64,000 bases of DNA from Arion vulgaris (taxonomy: Eukaryota; Mollusca; Gastropoda; Stylommatophora; Arionidae): contig CM036753.1 of NCBI GenBank assembly GCA_020796225.1, positions 83,433,941-83,497,940 on the forward strand, written 5' to 3'. Position numbers and translations under genes: made by a program. Of the stretch, positions 55,145 through 64,000 are shown piece by piece; position 1 is the first letter of the stretch, and every line of letters begins with the position of its first letter. The notes beneath the pieces are model-generated. The model worked only from the letters and a program-made list of their open reading frames with translations, was not told the origin of the DNA and made no database searches.

Positions 55145-55515
55145 GTCACAGGAAGTCACTGTGGTGATGTAGTTAAGTCACTATGGTGATGTAGTTAAGT
55201 CACTATGGTGATGTAGTTAAGTCACTATGGTGATGTAGTTAAGATAAATGAAGAAATTGAAACCTGGTCACTATGGTGATGTAGTTAAGTCACTATGGTG
55301 ATGTAGTTAAGTCACTGTGGTGATGTAGTTAAGTCACTATGGTGATGTAGTTAAGTCACTATGGTGATGTAGTTAAGATAAATGAAGAAATTGAAACCTG
55401 GTCACTATGGTGATGTAGTTAAGTCACTATGGTGATGTAGTTAAGTCACTGTGGTGATGTAGTTAAGTCACTATGGTGATGTAGTTAAGTCACTATGGTG
55501 ATGTAGTTAAGACGT
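55145..55515 (+). repeat. 22-bp array derived from a SINE head, with higher-order units
   Basis: The unit is gtcactatggtgatgtagtt plus aa, about 15 copies, with a gtcactgtgg variant. The run of units is broken twice by ataaatgaagaaattgaaa and cctg, so the larger block (about 130 bp) was itself duplicated. The last unit continues straight into the SINE A copy that follows. It lies in a gene 1 intron. Confidence 0.95.
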
Positions 55516-55735
55516 TTGACTTGCGTTCTCAGAGTTGTGGGTTTGAACTGGATTGCATCGTCTCAGTTCACATGTGCATTTTTCCTGAGCTCCTAGGAAT
55601 ATTGCTGGAGCTATGGAGTATGTGCTTTGTGCAACATCCTTGAAAGACGGCATGCTATTTCTGACGAGAAGAGTCGAACTATATGGGAAAACCCGACACA
55701 ATGAAATCAATGCTTCACGTTTAGATCTTTAGCTT
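55490..55735 (+). mobile_element. SINE family A, copy with amplified head
   Basis: Head gtcactatggtgatgtagtt followed by aagacgtttgacttgc, box B gtgggtttgaactgg, then body tcacatgtgcatttttcct, gtatgtgctttgtgcaaca and tatatgggaaaacccgac. Box A lies within the amplified unit. Confidence 0.8.
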
Positions 55736-55854
55736 GAAGCCTGTCATATGGATAGACGCTTATAATAATGAGATTAAACAAATTGAGAAAGTTCTAACAA
55801 GTTATCTTAACTTTTATATTTCATTAGTGAGTTATCCATTTCCTTTACTAAAAA

Positions 55855-56040
55855 TAACAGACACTGGTATCACTGCATTCAGGACAAACTCATAGACACT
55901 CATTGATTGTCAGCATATTTGTGCAGAGAGTATCACAGTCCTATCTTCATAGCTCCGCAATAGTTGATGGATTTCTTTAATCAATGCAAGTACCTTTGTA
56001 CATCCAGATTGATTAGGAAGTTGATCACACTCAGCCATGA
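55855..56040 (-). mobile_element. Possible 3' end of the RNase-H LINE
   Basis: A minus-strand frame contains a V-C-P-E-C-S-D-T-S-V block like the V-C-P-E-C-N-D-V-S-L end at 46260-46310. The rest of the match is weak. Confidence 0.35.
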
Positions 56041-56171
56041 TGAGTGTAAGTGAAGTTGAAGCCAAACTTCTAATGTGGTAGAAATAGCAAGTTATATGAA
56101 TAAAGTTTTGTTTTCTCTAATTTTTCCATTTAGGTAGTTTCTAGCCAAATTAACTTTGACTGTTGTTTGTT

Positions 56172-56359
56172 GAGTACACCTTCCGGAAACCCTACCTGAG
56201 TAGGAGTCTCCCCAGCACTAAGCATAGCACTACATACTTAGAGCTGTTGGAGGTTTCTGGGTTTTAAAGAAGCCCGGTGCTCCCTCATTGCACTATAGAA
56301 AAAGAGTGAAAATTCATAATTCCTGGGGTTTGAAGAAGAAGTAGAGGAGTACACCTTCC
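56172..56359 (+). mobile_element. Retroposon insertion with 13-bp target duplication
   Basis: gagtacaccttcc occurs at 56172-56184 and again at 56347-56359. The 162 bases between end in tttgaagaagaagtag, the same type of GAA tail as the LINEs here. The insert (gaaaccctacctgagtagga ... cggtgctccctcattgcac) has no coding block. It lies in a gene 1 intron. Confidence 0.75.
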
Positions 56360-57035
56360 AAATGGTTTACATTCATCTTGAATATATTGTTGTCTTCATT
56401 AGCTACTTATATTTTGATTCTAAGTTTTTCTTTATTCTTTGACAGACAAATGTTTAATTTATTTGCTAGATATTTAGTGACAATACCAACTCTAATTAAT
56501 GTCATACTACCATTCTTTACTCTTGTCCTCCCCTCCCATGCAATGTTATCTGGCATTCCATTCAGCAAATTGTGAAATTTCATCATCATGTGCGATGTCA
56601 TGGGGTTGGTCTTGTTAACTTCATCAATTAAGGTGTATTGCAGATACAAGGTTTAATGTTTAAATCCCATCCCGCTAAAACTCAGTCTATTTTTTTCTTG
56701 CTTTATTTATTGTCTTCGAACCCCTTTCAAATTAAAATTCTCTATTAAATGTGTCATTGGAGACATTAACTTCTTATGTCCATTAACAAGCATTTTCTGA
56801 AAAGGATGCTTTTCATTTGATAAAATACTGCTTTTTGTCCGATATTGTGTAATAATTTGTTTGATCTTTTTACCATTTATTTAATTCTATTAGTGTGTCT
56901 GTGTACATCAGTTTGTGGATTTCTTTCAACTGAAGCAAAAGCTAACTTGCTGGGTGACTTGATTTTATCATGTGATATTAAAGTTAGTGTACATGTATAA
57001 ATGTAAACCAAGGATGTATTTGTTCTAAATAATAT
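56360..57035. other. Gene 1 intron, nothing recognised
   Basis: No supported feature. Confidence 0.4.
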
Positions 57036-57036
57036 A

Positions 57037-57516
<480 letters not shown>

Positions 57517-57591
57517 TATATCGGCAGCAGCAAACAATTATGAGAGTAGATTCTCTGACCTAAAGTTTGGAAATCTCAGTCCGTTACTTAC

Positions 57592-57667
57592 CTTATACAG
57601 ACAATTATGAGAATAACAAGTAGAACTGCTGATATTCCACTGATCATTGATAACATGATAACAAGCA
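57592..57667 (-). CDS. Gene 1 exon: transmembrane helix
   Basis: The acceptor tattgtctttcag and donor AAG|gtaagt are both strong. Entered after one base and left after two, the 76 nt encode L-V-I-M-L-S-M-I-S-G-I-S-A-V-L-L-V-I-L-I, then I-V-C-I-R. This is a hydrophobic helix of about 24 residues ending in a basic stop-transfer Arg and Trp-Arg in the next exon. Phases match the exons at 58533 and 54919. It places the CUB domain outside the cell and the tyrosine-rich tail inside. Confidence 0.85.
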
Positions 57668-57779
57668 CTGAAAGACAATAAATAGATAATGCATTGAGTG
57701 TTGATAACATTATGAACATTGCAGTAATGTTTTGATAAGGTTTCTGAACAAATAACATTAATAGGCAGCTTTGAAATCA

Positions 57780-57965
57780 ATGCCTCCAACAAATTTCTTG
57801 TTTAGTGTTGATGTTGTTGTTTGTTGAGCTTATTCTTATCAACCAACTTAAGTTAACCACCTATTGTGGTTTATGGGGTTTGCACTGATGGCGTAAGTGT
57901 TTTGCACCACCGTTAGACCCCTGTGTCATGTAAGACAGGGCATCCGAATTTCTGCCAAAGTGTAC
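57780..57965 (+). mobile_element. Degraded copy related to the foldback-arm family
   Basis: The taagacagggcatccgaatt and tctgccaaag blocks recall the gccagcacatccgatttctg of 42400 and 59735. Similarity is weak. Confidence 0.3.
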
Positions 57966-58532
57966 GCATTTTATCCAACATGACATACATTTGTACAGAT
58001 GTGTAGCTGCACAATTTTGCAAACAGAAAAACCCCACTTTTAAAGTATCACCAGGGAAGGGGTGGGGGTATACTGTAGTACGGTATCAGGTCTGATTTAT
58101 CATAGGTAGGCCATTAGAGCTGCCTTATACCATCCTTATTTCTTTATCAAAGCTAGGAAAATGAATTTTAGTATGTTTCCATTGTGGTAAATATACTTTA
58201 AATGTCATAGAAATACTTAAGAAAACTTGTAGCAAAAAAAGTTATGAGAGAGGACAAATATCAACAGGTAAGTTGTCACAAATATAAATGCAGTGAAAGA
58301 GAAAGTATGATGATAATGACGATGGTGGCAATGATGATAACACTATACGTTGACAAGTGTGGTGAAAATAATAGTGATAATGATATAAATTATTAAGAAT
58401 ATTCTAGCAATAACTATGATGATGATAATGTCAACGGTGATAAGAAAGATATTATACTTAAGTATCTCTCTCTCTCTCTCTCTTCCGATACTTCTACATT
58501 TTTACTGCTAGAACAATAACTGATATACAAAC

Positions 58533-58580
58533 CCTCTGTATTCGAATCTTGGCTGTTGATCCCAGACATAGTTACTGATT
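58533..58580 (-). CDS. Gene 1 exon: short extracellular juxtamembrane segment
   Basis: The acceptor gaaactttcag and donor GAGG|gtttgt (weak) bound 48 nt, phase 1 in and phase 1 out, encoding S-V-T-M-S-G-I-N-S-Q-D-S-N-T-E. The Val that begins the next exon completes the junction. The phase is required by both neighbours, but the donor is non-optimal, so the exon is less certain than its neighbours. Confidence 0.55.
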
Positions 58581-58774
58581 CTGAAAGTTTCAACCAAACT
58601 TTTGTTAATATTAGACACAACAGTAGAAATCAATGAAGCATTGAACTAAGATGAAGTAAAGTGTAATAAAGCAACATGTACATCTTATTCATTGAACAAA
58701 AACTATTCCATGTGTGTGTGAGAGAGAGAGGAAGGAGGGATAGAAAGAGCTGGTAGAGATAGAAAGAGATATCA

Positions 58775-59110
58775 TTGGCCTCTTTGTCTCAGGAGACAAT
58801 AGATATTGCGTCACGTAGTATGTTCTGCACTGAATCACAACGTTTCTTGTGGCTGTAATGGCTTATTCTGGAGTAGCAATCCTTGCCACAGTTGTTGCAG
58901 GTAAAACTGGAGACTGGAGCTGATAGATAGGATGTTCTCTCTGCCCTCTGTGCTCTCTTTTGCCTCCACATGTGATGTTTTTCTTCTTTCTTTTTGAGCC
59001 GCCCCTCACTGCCGCTCGCCATGCTTGACTGTCTTTGGCCAGCCGCTCCCAGTGTTCTTTATGCCGCATGAAGTTAGATCCCGCTTGCAGGTGTCGATGA
59101 AGCGTAAAAA
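58775..59110 (-). pseudogene. LINE C-terminal end with zinc finger, copy 2
   Basis: The minus strand reads C-K-R-D-L-T-S-C-G-I, H-W-E-R-L-A-K-D-S-Q-A-W and C-N-N-C-G-K-D-C-Y-S-R-I-S-H-Y-S-H-K-K-R, parallel to 31750-32170. It lies in a gene 1 intron. Small indels shift the frame between blocks. Confidence 0.8.
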
Positions 59111-59399
59111 TAATAAGCGTAAAGAAAGAGATATAGCATGTTCATTTAATAGAGATCGTTTTGTGCAACTCACCTGTAAACGTTTATATTTGGTAACTTT
59201 GTGTGTCATTTACAATTCTTCTACCTTCATATTTGAGTAAATATAGCACAAAATAGTGTTTTCTTAAATATTCTTAACTCATCCATTGTTCCACCTTGTT
59301 CTCTTGTTAACTATTTATATCGTACTTAACTAGTGTGAGTGTATGTGTGTGTATGAGTTTGATGTCATTCAGGTAACTATGTTCTGTAGCAGAAACTAC

Positions 59400-59522
59400 C
59401 TGTTGTTGTTGTTGTTGTTAGCGGCTCTTCATGTCTCCTGCCTTGATCCATACCGATAATCGGGCCTGAACATCGTGATATAGGATTGTAAGAAGTTTCC
59501 ACTGTCGACCTTACTGTCAATA
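59400..59522 (-). CDS. Gene 1 exon: extracellular stalk with poly-Thr
   Basis: The acceptor tgtgatgacag and donor ACAG|gtagtt bound 123 nt, phase 1 in and phase 1 out, encoding L-T-V-R-S-T-V-E-T-S-Y-N-P-I-S-R-C-S-G-P, then a charged stretch (G-R-R-H-E-E-P) and six Thr from an (ACA)n microsatellite. It is symmetric, so it can be skipped without a frame change. Poly-Thr next to the membrane suggests an O-glycosylated stalk with a length-variable repeat. The acceptor has a modest pyrimidine tract. Confidence 0.6.
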
Positions 59523-59614
59523 CTGTCATCACAAATACAATGAACACGTTATTTAACTTACACACAATTGTTGTTATTACAGGGAGAAGTGTCTAATAAA
59601 AACAATTACAAAGT

Positions 59615-59872
59615 TTATGTTTTCTTCTTAAAACGCTCCATTTCGACCACTTGTTAACCACTCTGTGTGATTTATATGTGATCTGAGTCTAAGAGCGATT
59701 GTACGTTCTGCCAGTTATGCGCCTACAAGTAGGCCAGCACATCCGATTTCTGCGATGCTTTTATTTACTAGGGTAGCTTACCTAGGACCCACATCAGTCG
59801 TCTCTTACGACATAGGTCGCAGTGGTACTATTCTTTGCTTCCCTTACGGGACCCGGCATCACACGAGCGGTT
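59615..59872 (+). mobile_element. Dispersed element related to the foldback arms, copy 2
   Basis: It shares acgctccatttcgaccactt, caagtaggccagcacatccg, ttatttactagggtagct and cgtctcttacgacat with 42280-42545. It lies in a gene 1 intron. Confidence 0.75.
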
Positions 59873-60454
59873 TCTGTTGTTTATCAGAAAACGTTTCAAA
59901 TATCTTTGATCTAACATATTGTCAATTCTTCATTTCTCTCACACGTACATGTGCACGATTCACAACGAAAATTACAAAGATAACGCACATATTTGTTACA
60001 AATCTTTTTTTTTGTTTAAATACACACACACACACACATGGGTTATCGACTTGCGTTACTACAGTGACTGACTACTACATGGGAATGCTGGAATTGATGA
60101 ACAGATTAGTGCGTGTAAGTGAATCCGCGTGAGAGAGCGGAAGGGAAGAGGAGAAGAAAGATATATGGTTGAATTTTTATATATAAGAAAATTGTATGAA
60201 ACTATCGACATAAGGATAACCAGAGAGAGAAAAGAACATGCCATATGTATCTCTAAACATAGTAGACTTGTACATAGAGGTGAGAAGATAGACAAATCGA
60301 TAGTAGTACTGCATAACTAGAACTATACAAACTGATTGTTAGCTCCATACAATCAAAGATAACACAACAATCAAGGCTGACTTCAGATAGATCAGTAGTA
60401 ACTAGTGATATGTTCAAAGATATAGGGGGAGACTGCAGTAAAACTACGTAAATG

Positions 60455-60790
60455 CAAAGACGTAATAACATAGTACTGTAGTTTTACAAAATACAAAAAA
60501 CAATGACAATACACGCAACGTTTCGACCAAAAGGCTTTTATCAAGCAGACGATACAACAGGAGTGACGATTTACAGCACACTACATATAGATCTCGATAG
60601 AGTTTTAGGACAGGTCCTTTTTAGAACCGTAGGAATCTCTGTCGTAATCTAAATGTAGTGTGCTGTTAAATTCGTCACTCCTGTTGTATCGTTTGCTTGA
60701 TAAAGGCCTTTGGTCGAAACGTTGCTGTGTATTGTCATTGTTTTTTTTGTATTTTGTAAAATACAATACTTTGTTATTACGTGCTTCACC
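60455..60790. mobile_element. Inverted pair of Penelope-like terminal repeats
   Basis: Two arms of about 135 bp (60455-60590 and 60655-60790) are inverted copies around a loop of about 65 bases. Each contains, in its sense direction, ttgcttgataaaggcctttg, gtcgaaacgttgctgtgtat and ttgtattttgtaaaatac. A GGCC stem with a short loop flanked by a CUUGAUAAA-like and a GAAAC strand resembles the conserved core of hammerhead ribozymes carried in Penelope-like element termini. The core departs from CUGAUGA, so catalytic activity is doubtful. It lies in a gene 1 intron. Confidence 0.6.
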
Positions 60791-60834
60791 ATGATATATT
60801 CAAAGAGCACAGCAACATGGTGTTATTAACTTTC

Positions 60835-61087
60835 AATAACTGAAGTTTGTATAAAATGTTTTTTGATTGTCTTGAATCACGTCTTGTCTGTCCGATCCAG
60901 TAGCATATAAAAGTACTAGAATATCATCAGCTTGTCTGTCCGATCCAGTAGCATATAAAAGTACTAGAATATCATCAGCTTGTCTGTCCGATCCAGTAGC
61001 ATATAAAAGTACTAGAATATCATCAGCTTGTCTGTCCGATCCAGTAGCATATAAAAGTACTAGAATATCATCAGCAAAAGTCAACAT
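60835..61087 (-). pseudogene. LINE reverse-transcriptase FADD motif in four tandem copies
   Basis: The minus-strand frame begins M-L-T-F-A-D-D-I-L-V-L, the RT catalytic motif with both Asp. It then repeats the 16-residue unit A-D-D-I-L-V-L-L-Y-A-T-G-S-D-R-Q (48 bp) four times and ends with D-V-I-Q-D-N. The frame stays open through the repeat. The rest of the RT is absent. The repeat is a minisatellite that arose inside RT coding sequence; it lies in a gene 1 intron. Confidence 0.85.
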
Positions 61088-61609
61088 ACGGCTAGCCTAC
61101 TTATTTGAAATTTAACCACATTTGTTGTACAGAAGACAGCAGTAAAATGACATACCAAAGGTGAACTATCAAAACGTGATGTAATATAGTATTACAAAGA
61201 AATAACAACACATTAAATCGACGTGTCGATCAAAAATCTGTTTTAAAAAAGGATACAAGGCACGTTTAAGGCACACAAAGATGGACAAGCTAAAGATAGA
61301 ACTTTCCCCTTCTTCTCTCCTCTTTTCCTGTTTTTCCTATCAGCGTTCAGAGTATACGAAGGGTTACAGCAAGTGCCACAGAACGTACCACGTGTATGGT
61401 GTTTTCCACCGTCTTTGATATTTCTGAGTCCACTGTTTGCGTGTCACTTTGGTAGAGACAAAACTGCCATTAACATATCTTTTGATCGTTTGTTTGATTA
61501 CAAGCTTTCTAGTCAAACTGTTGATTTTGTTTTGTTGATGTACTTTGTTCGACTACTCTACTTTCTGTTTTCATATTTAATCTTTAGCTACAATAGACAA
61601 ATATCTCAC

Positions 61610-61812
61610 CCTGAAAAGACAGCCAAAATCTCTTCTCGTAATCTGAACGATTTGATTTCAACACGATGTTTACATTTCCACATAATGTCAGGCTGGTGGT
61701 TGTGTTGTCATTCCCACAAAAATATTTGACATTGGTTGTTTGTCCTGGTTGATGGAATGTACATAATTGACCTGATACTACAAGCGCTTCTTTACATTTC
61801 TCTTTATCGTTT
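61610..61812 (-). CDS. Gene 1 exon: CUB domain, second half
   Basis: The acceptor tacatttctttgcag and donor CAGG|gtgaga bound 203 nt, entered in phase 2 and left in phase 1. The product N-D-K-E-K-C-K-E-A-L-V-V-S-G-Q-L-C continues with V-K-Y-F-C-G-N, T-L-C-G-N-V-N-I-V-L-K-S-N and R-F-W-L-S-F-Q. The F-C-G block and the V-L-x-S-x-x-S-x-x-x-x-R-F-x-L-x-F block are the second half of a CUB domain. C-G-N adds extra cysteines beyond the canonical four. N-T-T and N-R-S are sequons. Confidence 0.82.
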
Positions 61813-62154
61813 CTGCAAAGAAATGTATTCTGGTAAATTACATTAAACACTATCACCATCAATGTCATCATCAATCTCACAATTATTACATATGTTTACT
61901 TAATACAGCAGAGATTTCATAGAAAATAGACAATCGCGCAAAAACTGGTATAACTAATAACAAAAATTTTGTGAAGCTGGACTTGGAACTTGAGAGTAGA
62001 CATTTTCTCATATGTGTCCTAGGATTATGTTAACCACTACCTTTACTAGACTTGAGGCCAATCCATATGTACTCATTCTCGTTCAGCAGATGTTGGAGGA
62101 CTTGCTTGCTGTTGATAACTGTGCGTCGATGTTTATGTACACCTCTTTTATTGT

Positions 62155-62390
62155 CTTGCATTCCGTAGCTCGATTCTGGACCGCGCCATTCTGCTCACAT
62201 GTGCATTTTATTTCGATGAGCTCTAGAAGTGATGCAGGAGCTATAGAGTCCGTTATTTGTGTAATACACTCGGCATGGGACGTGCTATTTCTGCAGAGAG
62301 TGACCAAGCCTCATGTGGAAAAAACCGGGTGGAATGAAGTCAGTCCTTTGTCTTTAGGCCCTATAGACTCTGGGCTAACCCAAGGAAGTA
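62155..62390 (+). mobile_element. SINE family A body copy
   Basis: It carries gctcacatgtgcattttatt, tgcaggagctatagag and ggacgtgctatttctgcaga, parallel to 55560-55720. It ends near ggctaacccaaggaag. It lies in the intron between the two CUB exons. Confidence 0.7.
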
Positions 62391-62489
62391 TAATGTGATA
62401 TATTATCCACGCTGGAATCACCACCACCCATCTCTCGTCTTCATCGTGAAACATAGAATTGTAACTATTGTTCAACGCTTTTTTCATGT

Positions 62490-62575
62490 TTACTTAATTT
62501 CTAAACCTGTCTCTTCTTGATACTCCCAGCATGTTACATAGACACTTCATCTCTGTCGTTACTAGTAACAATCAT
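62490..62575 (-). mobile_element. Short RTE-like LINE fragment
   Basis: Contains ctgtctcttcttgatactcc and cacttcatctctgtcgttac, matching 14910-14960. About 80 bases. Confidence 0.5.
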
Positions 62576-62647
62576 TTATTGTAAAAATGTATTCATTGTT
62601 ATTGACAAAGTAAACCCACAAAAAATGCATATAATTCAATGTCTTAC

Positions 62648-62806
62648 TTGATAACAATATCATGCAGTAATAACACCACAGCACTGGCACTAGGAGCTTG
62701 AATTTCCCAACTACATCGACCTGTGCCGGGGGTGCCGGCAGGATATTCAGGGCTTTGAATGTATCCAGTACTTTCATTCATTTTCACACCTGTCTTGCTA
62801 CACGAT
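62648..62806 (-). CDS. Gene 1 exon: CUB domain, first half (gene continues past window)
   Basis: Gene 1 is followed over the exons 62648-62806, 61610-61812, 59400-59522, 58533-58580, 57592-57667, 54919-55054 and then 54716-54829 or 51154-52029, with consistent phases. This exon (acceptor attttgtctag, donor ATCAA|gtaaga) encodes S-C-S-K-T-G-V, then G-Y-I-Q-S-P-E-Y-P-A-G, G-R-C-S-W-E-I-Q-A-P and V-V-L-L-L-H-D-I-V-I. This is the classic CUB opening (C...G-x-I-x-S-P-x-Y-P...C-x-W-x-I-x-A-P...V-x-L-x-x-x-D). CUB domains are extracellular modules of about 110 residues for protein or carbohydrate interaction. The exon enters in phase 2, so at least one upstream exon, with the signal peptide and perhaps more domains, lies beyond 62806; none was found before the window end. 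Confidence 0.85.
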
Positions 62807-62924
62807 CTAGACAAAATACTGCTTGCTGTGGATGAGGTAAACTTTTCTTCATTGAAATTAATTCGACAGAATTCATAAAATTATATTACATGATCCAAGT
62901 TATTGTTTGTTTTTCTTTGTCATT

Positions 62925-63115
62925 AACTTTAACTTTAGATGTTCCATGTGATTGTTGATTAATCTGTCAACAATCTTTAACTTTAGATGTTCCATGTGAT
63001 TGTTGATTAATCTGTCAACAATTAATTTAGATGTTCCATTGATTGTTGATTAATCTGTCAACAATCTTTAACTTTAGATGTTCCATGTGATTGTTGATTA
63101 ATCTGTCAACATGTA
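62925..63115 (+). repeat. Tandem repeat of about 50 bp, 4 copies
   Basis: Units contain aactttagatgttccatgtg and attgttgattaatctgtcaa. The third unit has deletions. It lies upstream of the last seen gene 1 exon. Confidence 0.88.
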
Positions 63116-63213
63116 TTACATTAAATTACAAGTTTGAAATAACAGATCATTAAGTTGACCGAATTCATTATTTTGCATGTTTAAATCTATTGTTTACTAT
63201 TTTGTCAACATGC

Positions 63214-63395
63214 ATTGGATCCAGTGGCGGCTCGTCATTAAGGGCCACTGGAGCCGGGCCCCACCAAAAATAATGTGTAACGTGTATTTATTATTGTATA
63301 AATTAAAACATAACAAACCAAAACCATGATTTTTCCGAAAAATGTACGTCTGGCCCCACCAACAAAAATGATCACGAGCCGCCACTGATTGGATC
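63214..63395. mobile_element. hAT MITE with 8-bp target duplication
   Basis: The 166-bp element 63222-63387 has ends cagtggcggctcgt and acgagccgccactg, exact inverted complements over the first 14 bases. It is flanked by attggatc on both sides (63214-63221 and 63388-63395), the 8-bp duplication expected of hAT transposition. Internal ggccccacca blocks are also inverted. It has no coding capacity. Confidence 0.93.
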
Positions 63396-63534
63396 AGTAT
63401 TCTCAAACTCGCGCTCGCTGGCGCTATGATACCCATGTTATACATTTCTGGCAGTTTATTTTACTCCGTGGCATATGTTAATCGTTAATTCAATACAAAA
63501 ACGTATTTCTACAACAGTATTTCTTTCATAGAAC

Positions 63535-64000
63535 TTTAAGATTTATTCTTTCATAGAACTTCCAATGATTACATTCTTTCATAGAACTTCCAATGATTTC
63601 ATTCTTTCATAGAACTTCCAATGATTTCATTCTTTCATAGAACTTCCAATGATTACATTCTTTCATAGAACAATGATTTCATTCTTTCATAGAACTTCCA
63701 ATGATTACGGTCTTTCATAGAACTTCCAATGATTACGGTCTTTCATAGAACTTCCAATGATTTCATTCTTTCATAGAACTTCCAATGATTTCATTCTTTC
63801 ATAGAACTTCCAATGATTTCATTCTTTCATAGAACTTCCAATGATTTCATTCATTCAGAACTTCAATGATTTCATTCTTCATAGAACTTCCAATGATTTC
63901 ATTCTTTCATAGAACTTCCAATGATTACATTCTTTCATAGAACAATGATTTCATTCTTTCATAGAACTTCCAATGATTACGGTCTTTCATAGAACTTCCA
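63535..64000 (+). repeat. 28-bp tandem repeat running off the window
   Basis: Unit attctttcatagaacttcca followed by atgattac or atgatttc; about 17 copies. Some units read atgattacggt. A deleted form lacking cttcc recurs, which hints at block duplication. Confidence 0.95.

Noticed and set aside
56407..56649. 80-codon minus-strand frame as an extra gene 1 exon
   Set aside because: No acceptor/donor pair gives a phase compatible with exons 57592 and 54919, which already join perfectly.

Overview
This is eukaryotic, AT-rich nuclear DNA, most likely from a lophotrochozoan invertebrate such as a gastropod mollusc. That guess rests on the crowd of decayed non-LTR retrotransposons with chromodomain-less RTE/I-type 3' ends, the tRNA-derived SINEs, the hAT, Tc1/mariner and Penelope-type remnants, and a great many minisatellites. 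I could not test the species. No prokaryotic gene organisation, rRNA operon or CRISPR array is present.

Two host genes can be reconstructed, both on the minus strand, by joining exons whose splice sites and reading phases agree. Gene 1 runs from about 62.8 kb down to 51.15 kb and its 5' end lies beyond the right edge. It encodes a CUB domain split over two exons, a Thr-rich juxtamembrane stretch, a single transmembrane helix and a cytoplasmic tail rich in tyrosine motifs. Two terminal exons (54716-54829 and 51154-52029) both fit the same donor in phase 0, so the receptor probably has two alternative tails. Gene 2 runs from 30036 down to at least 19790. It has a TATA box, a signal peptide, a mannose-6-phosphate-receptor-homology-like (MRH-like) domain over five exons, and then five identical 8-residue repeats, each carrying an N-glycosylation sequon inside a Thr-rich stalk.

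Layout: 0-7 kb is a graveyard of hAT and LINE fragments. 8.6-13.3 kb is a satellite of about 100 copies of a 46/47-bp unit. 13.7-18 kb holds LINE 3' ends with embedded tandem repeats. 18-30 kb is gene 2, whose introns are packed with tandem arrays. 30-51 kb is intergenic, with hAT, foldback, SINE and LINE pieces, a 2,177-bp Tc1/mariner-type element with 110-bp inverted repeats, a 26-bp array of about 49 copies and a 62-bp array. 51-63 kb is gene 1, with retroelement pieces in its introns. 63.5-64 kb is a 28-bp array running off the end.

The most striking pattern is that at least six of the minisatellites are internal pieces of retroposons amplified in place. Four come from LINE coding sequence (one is the reverse-transcriptase FADD motif, four copies) and two from the box-A heads of one SINE family. 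The intact non-repeat parts of the parent element sit beside each array.
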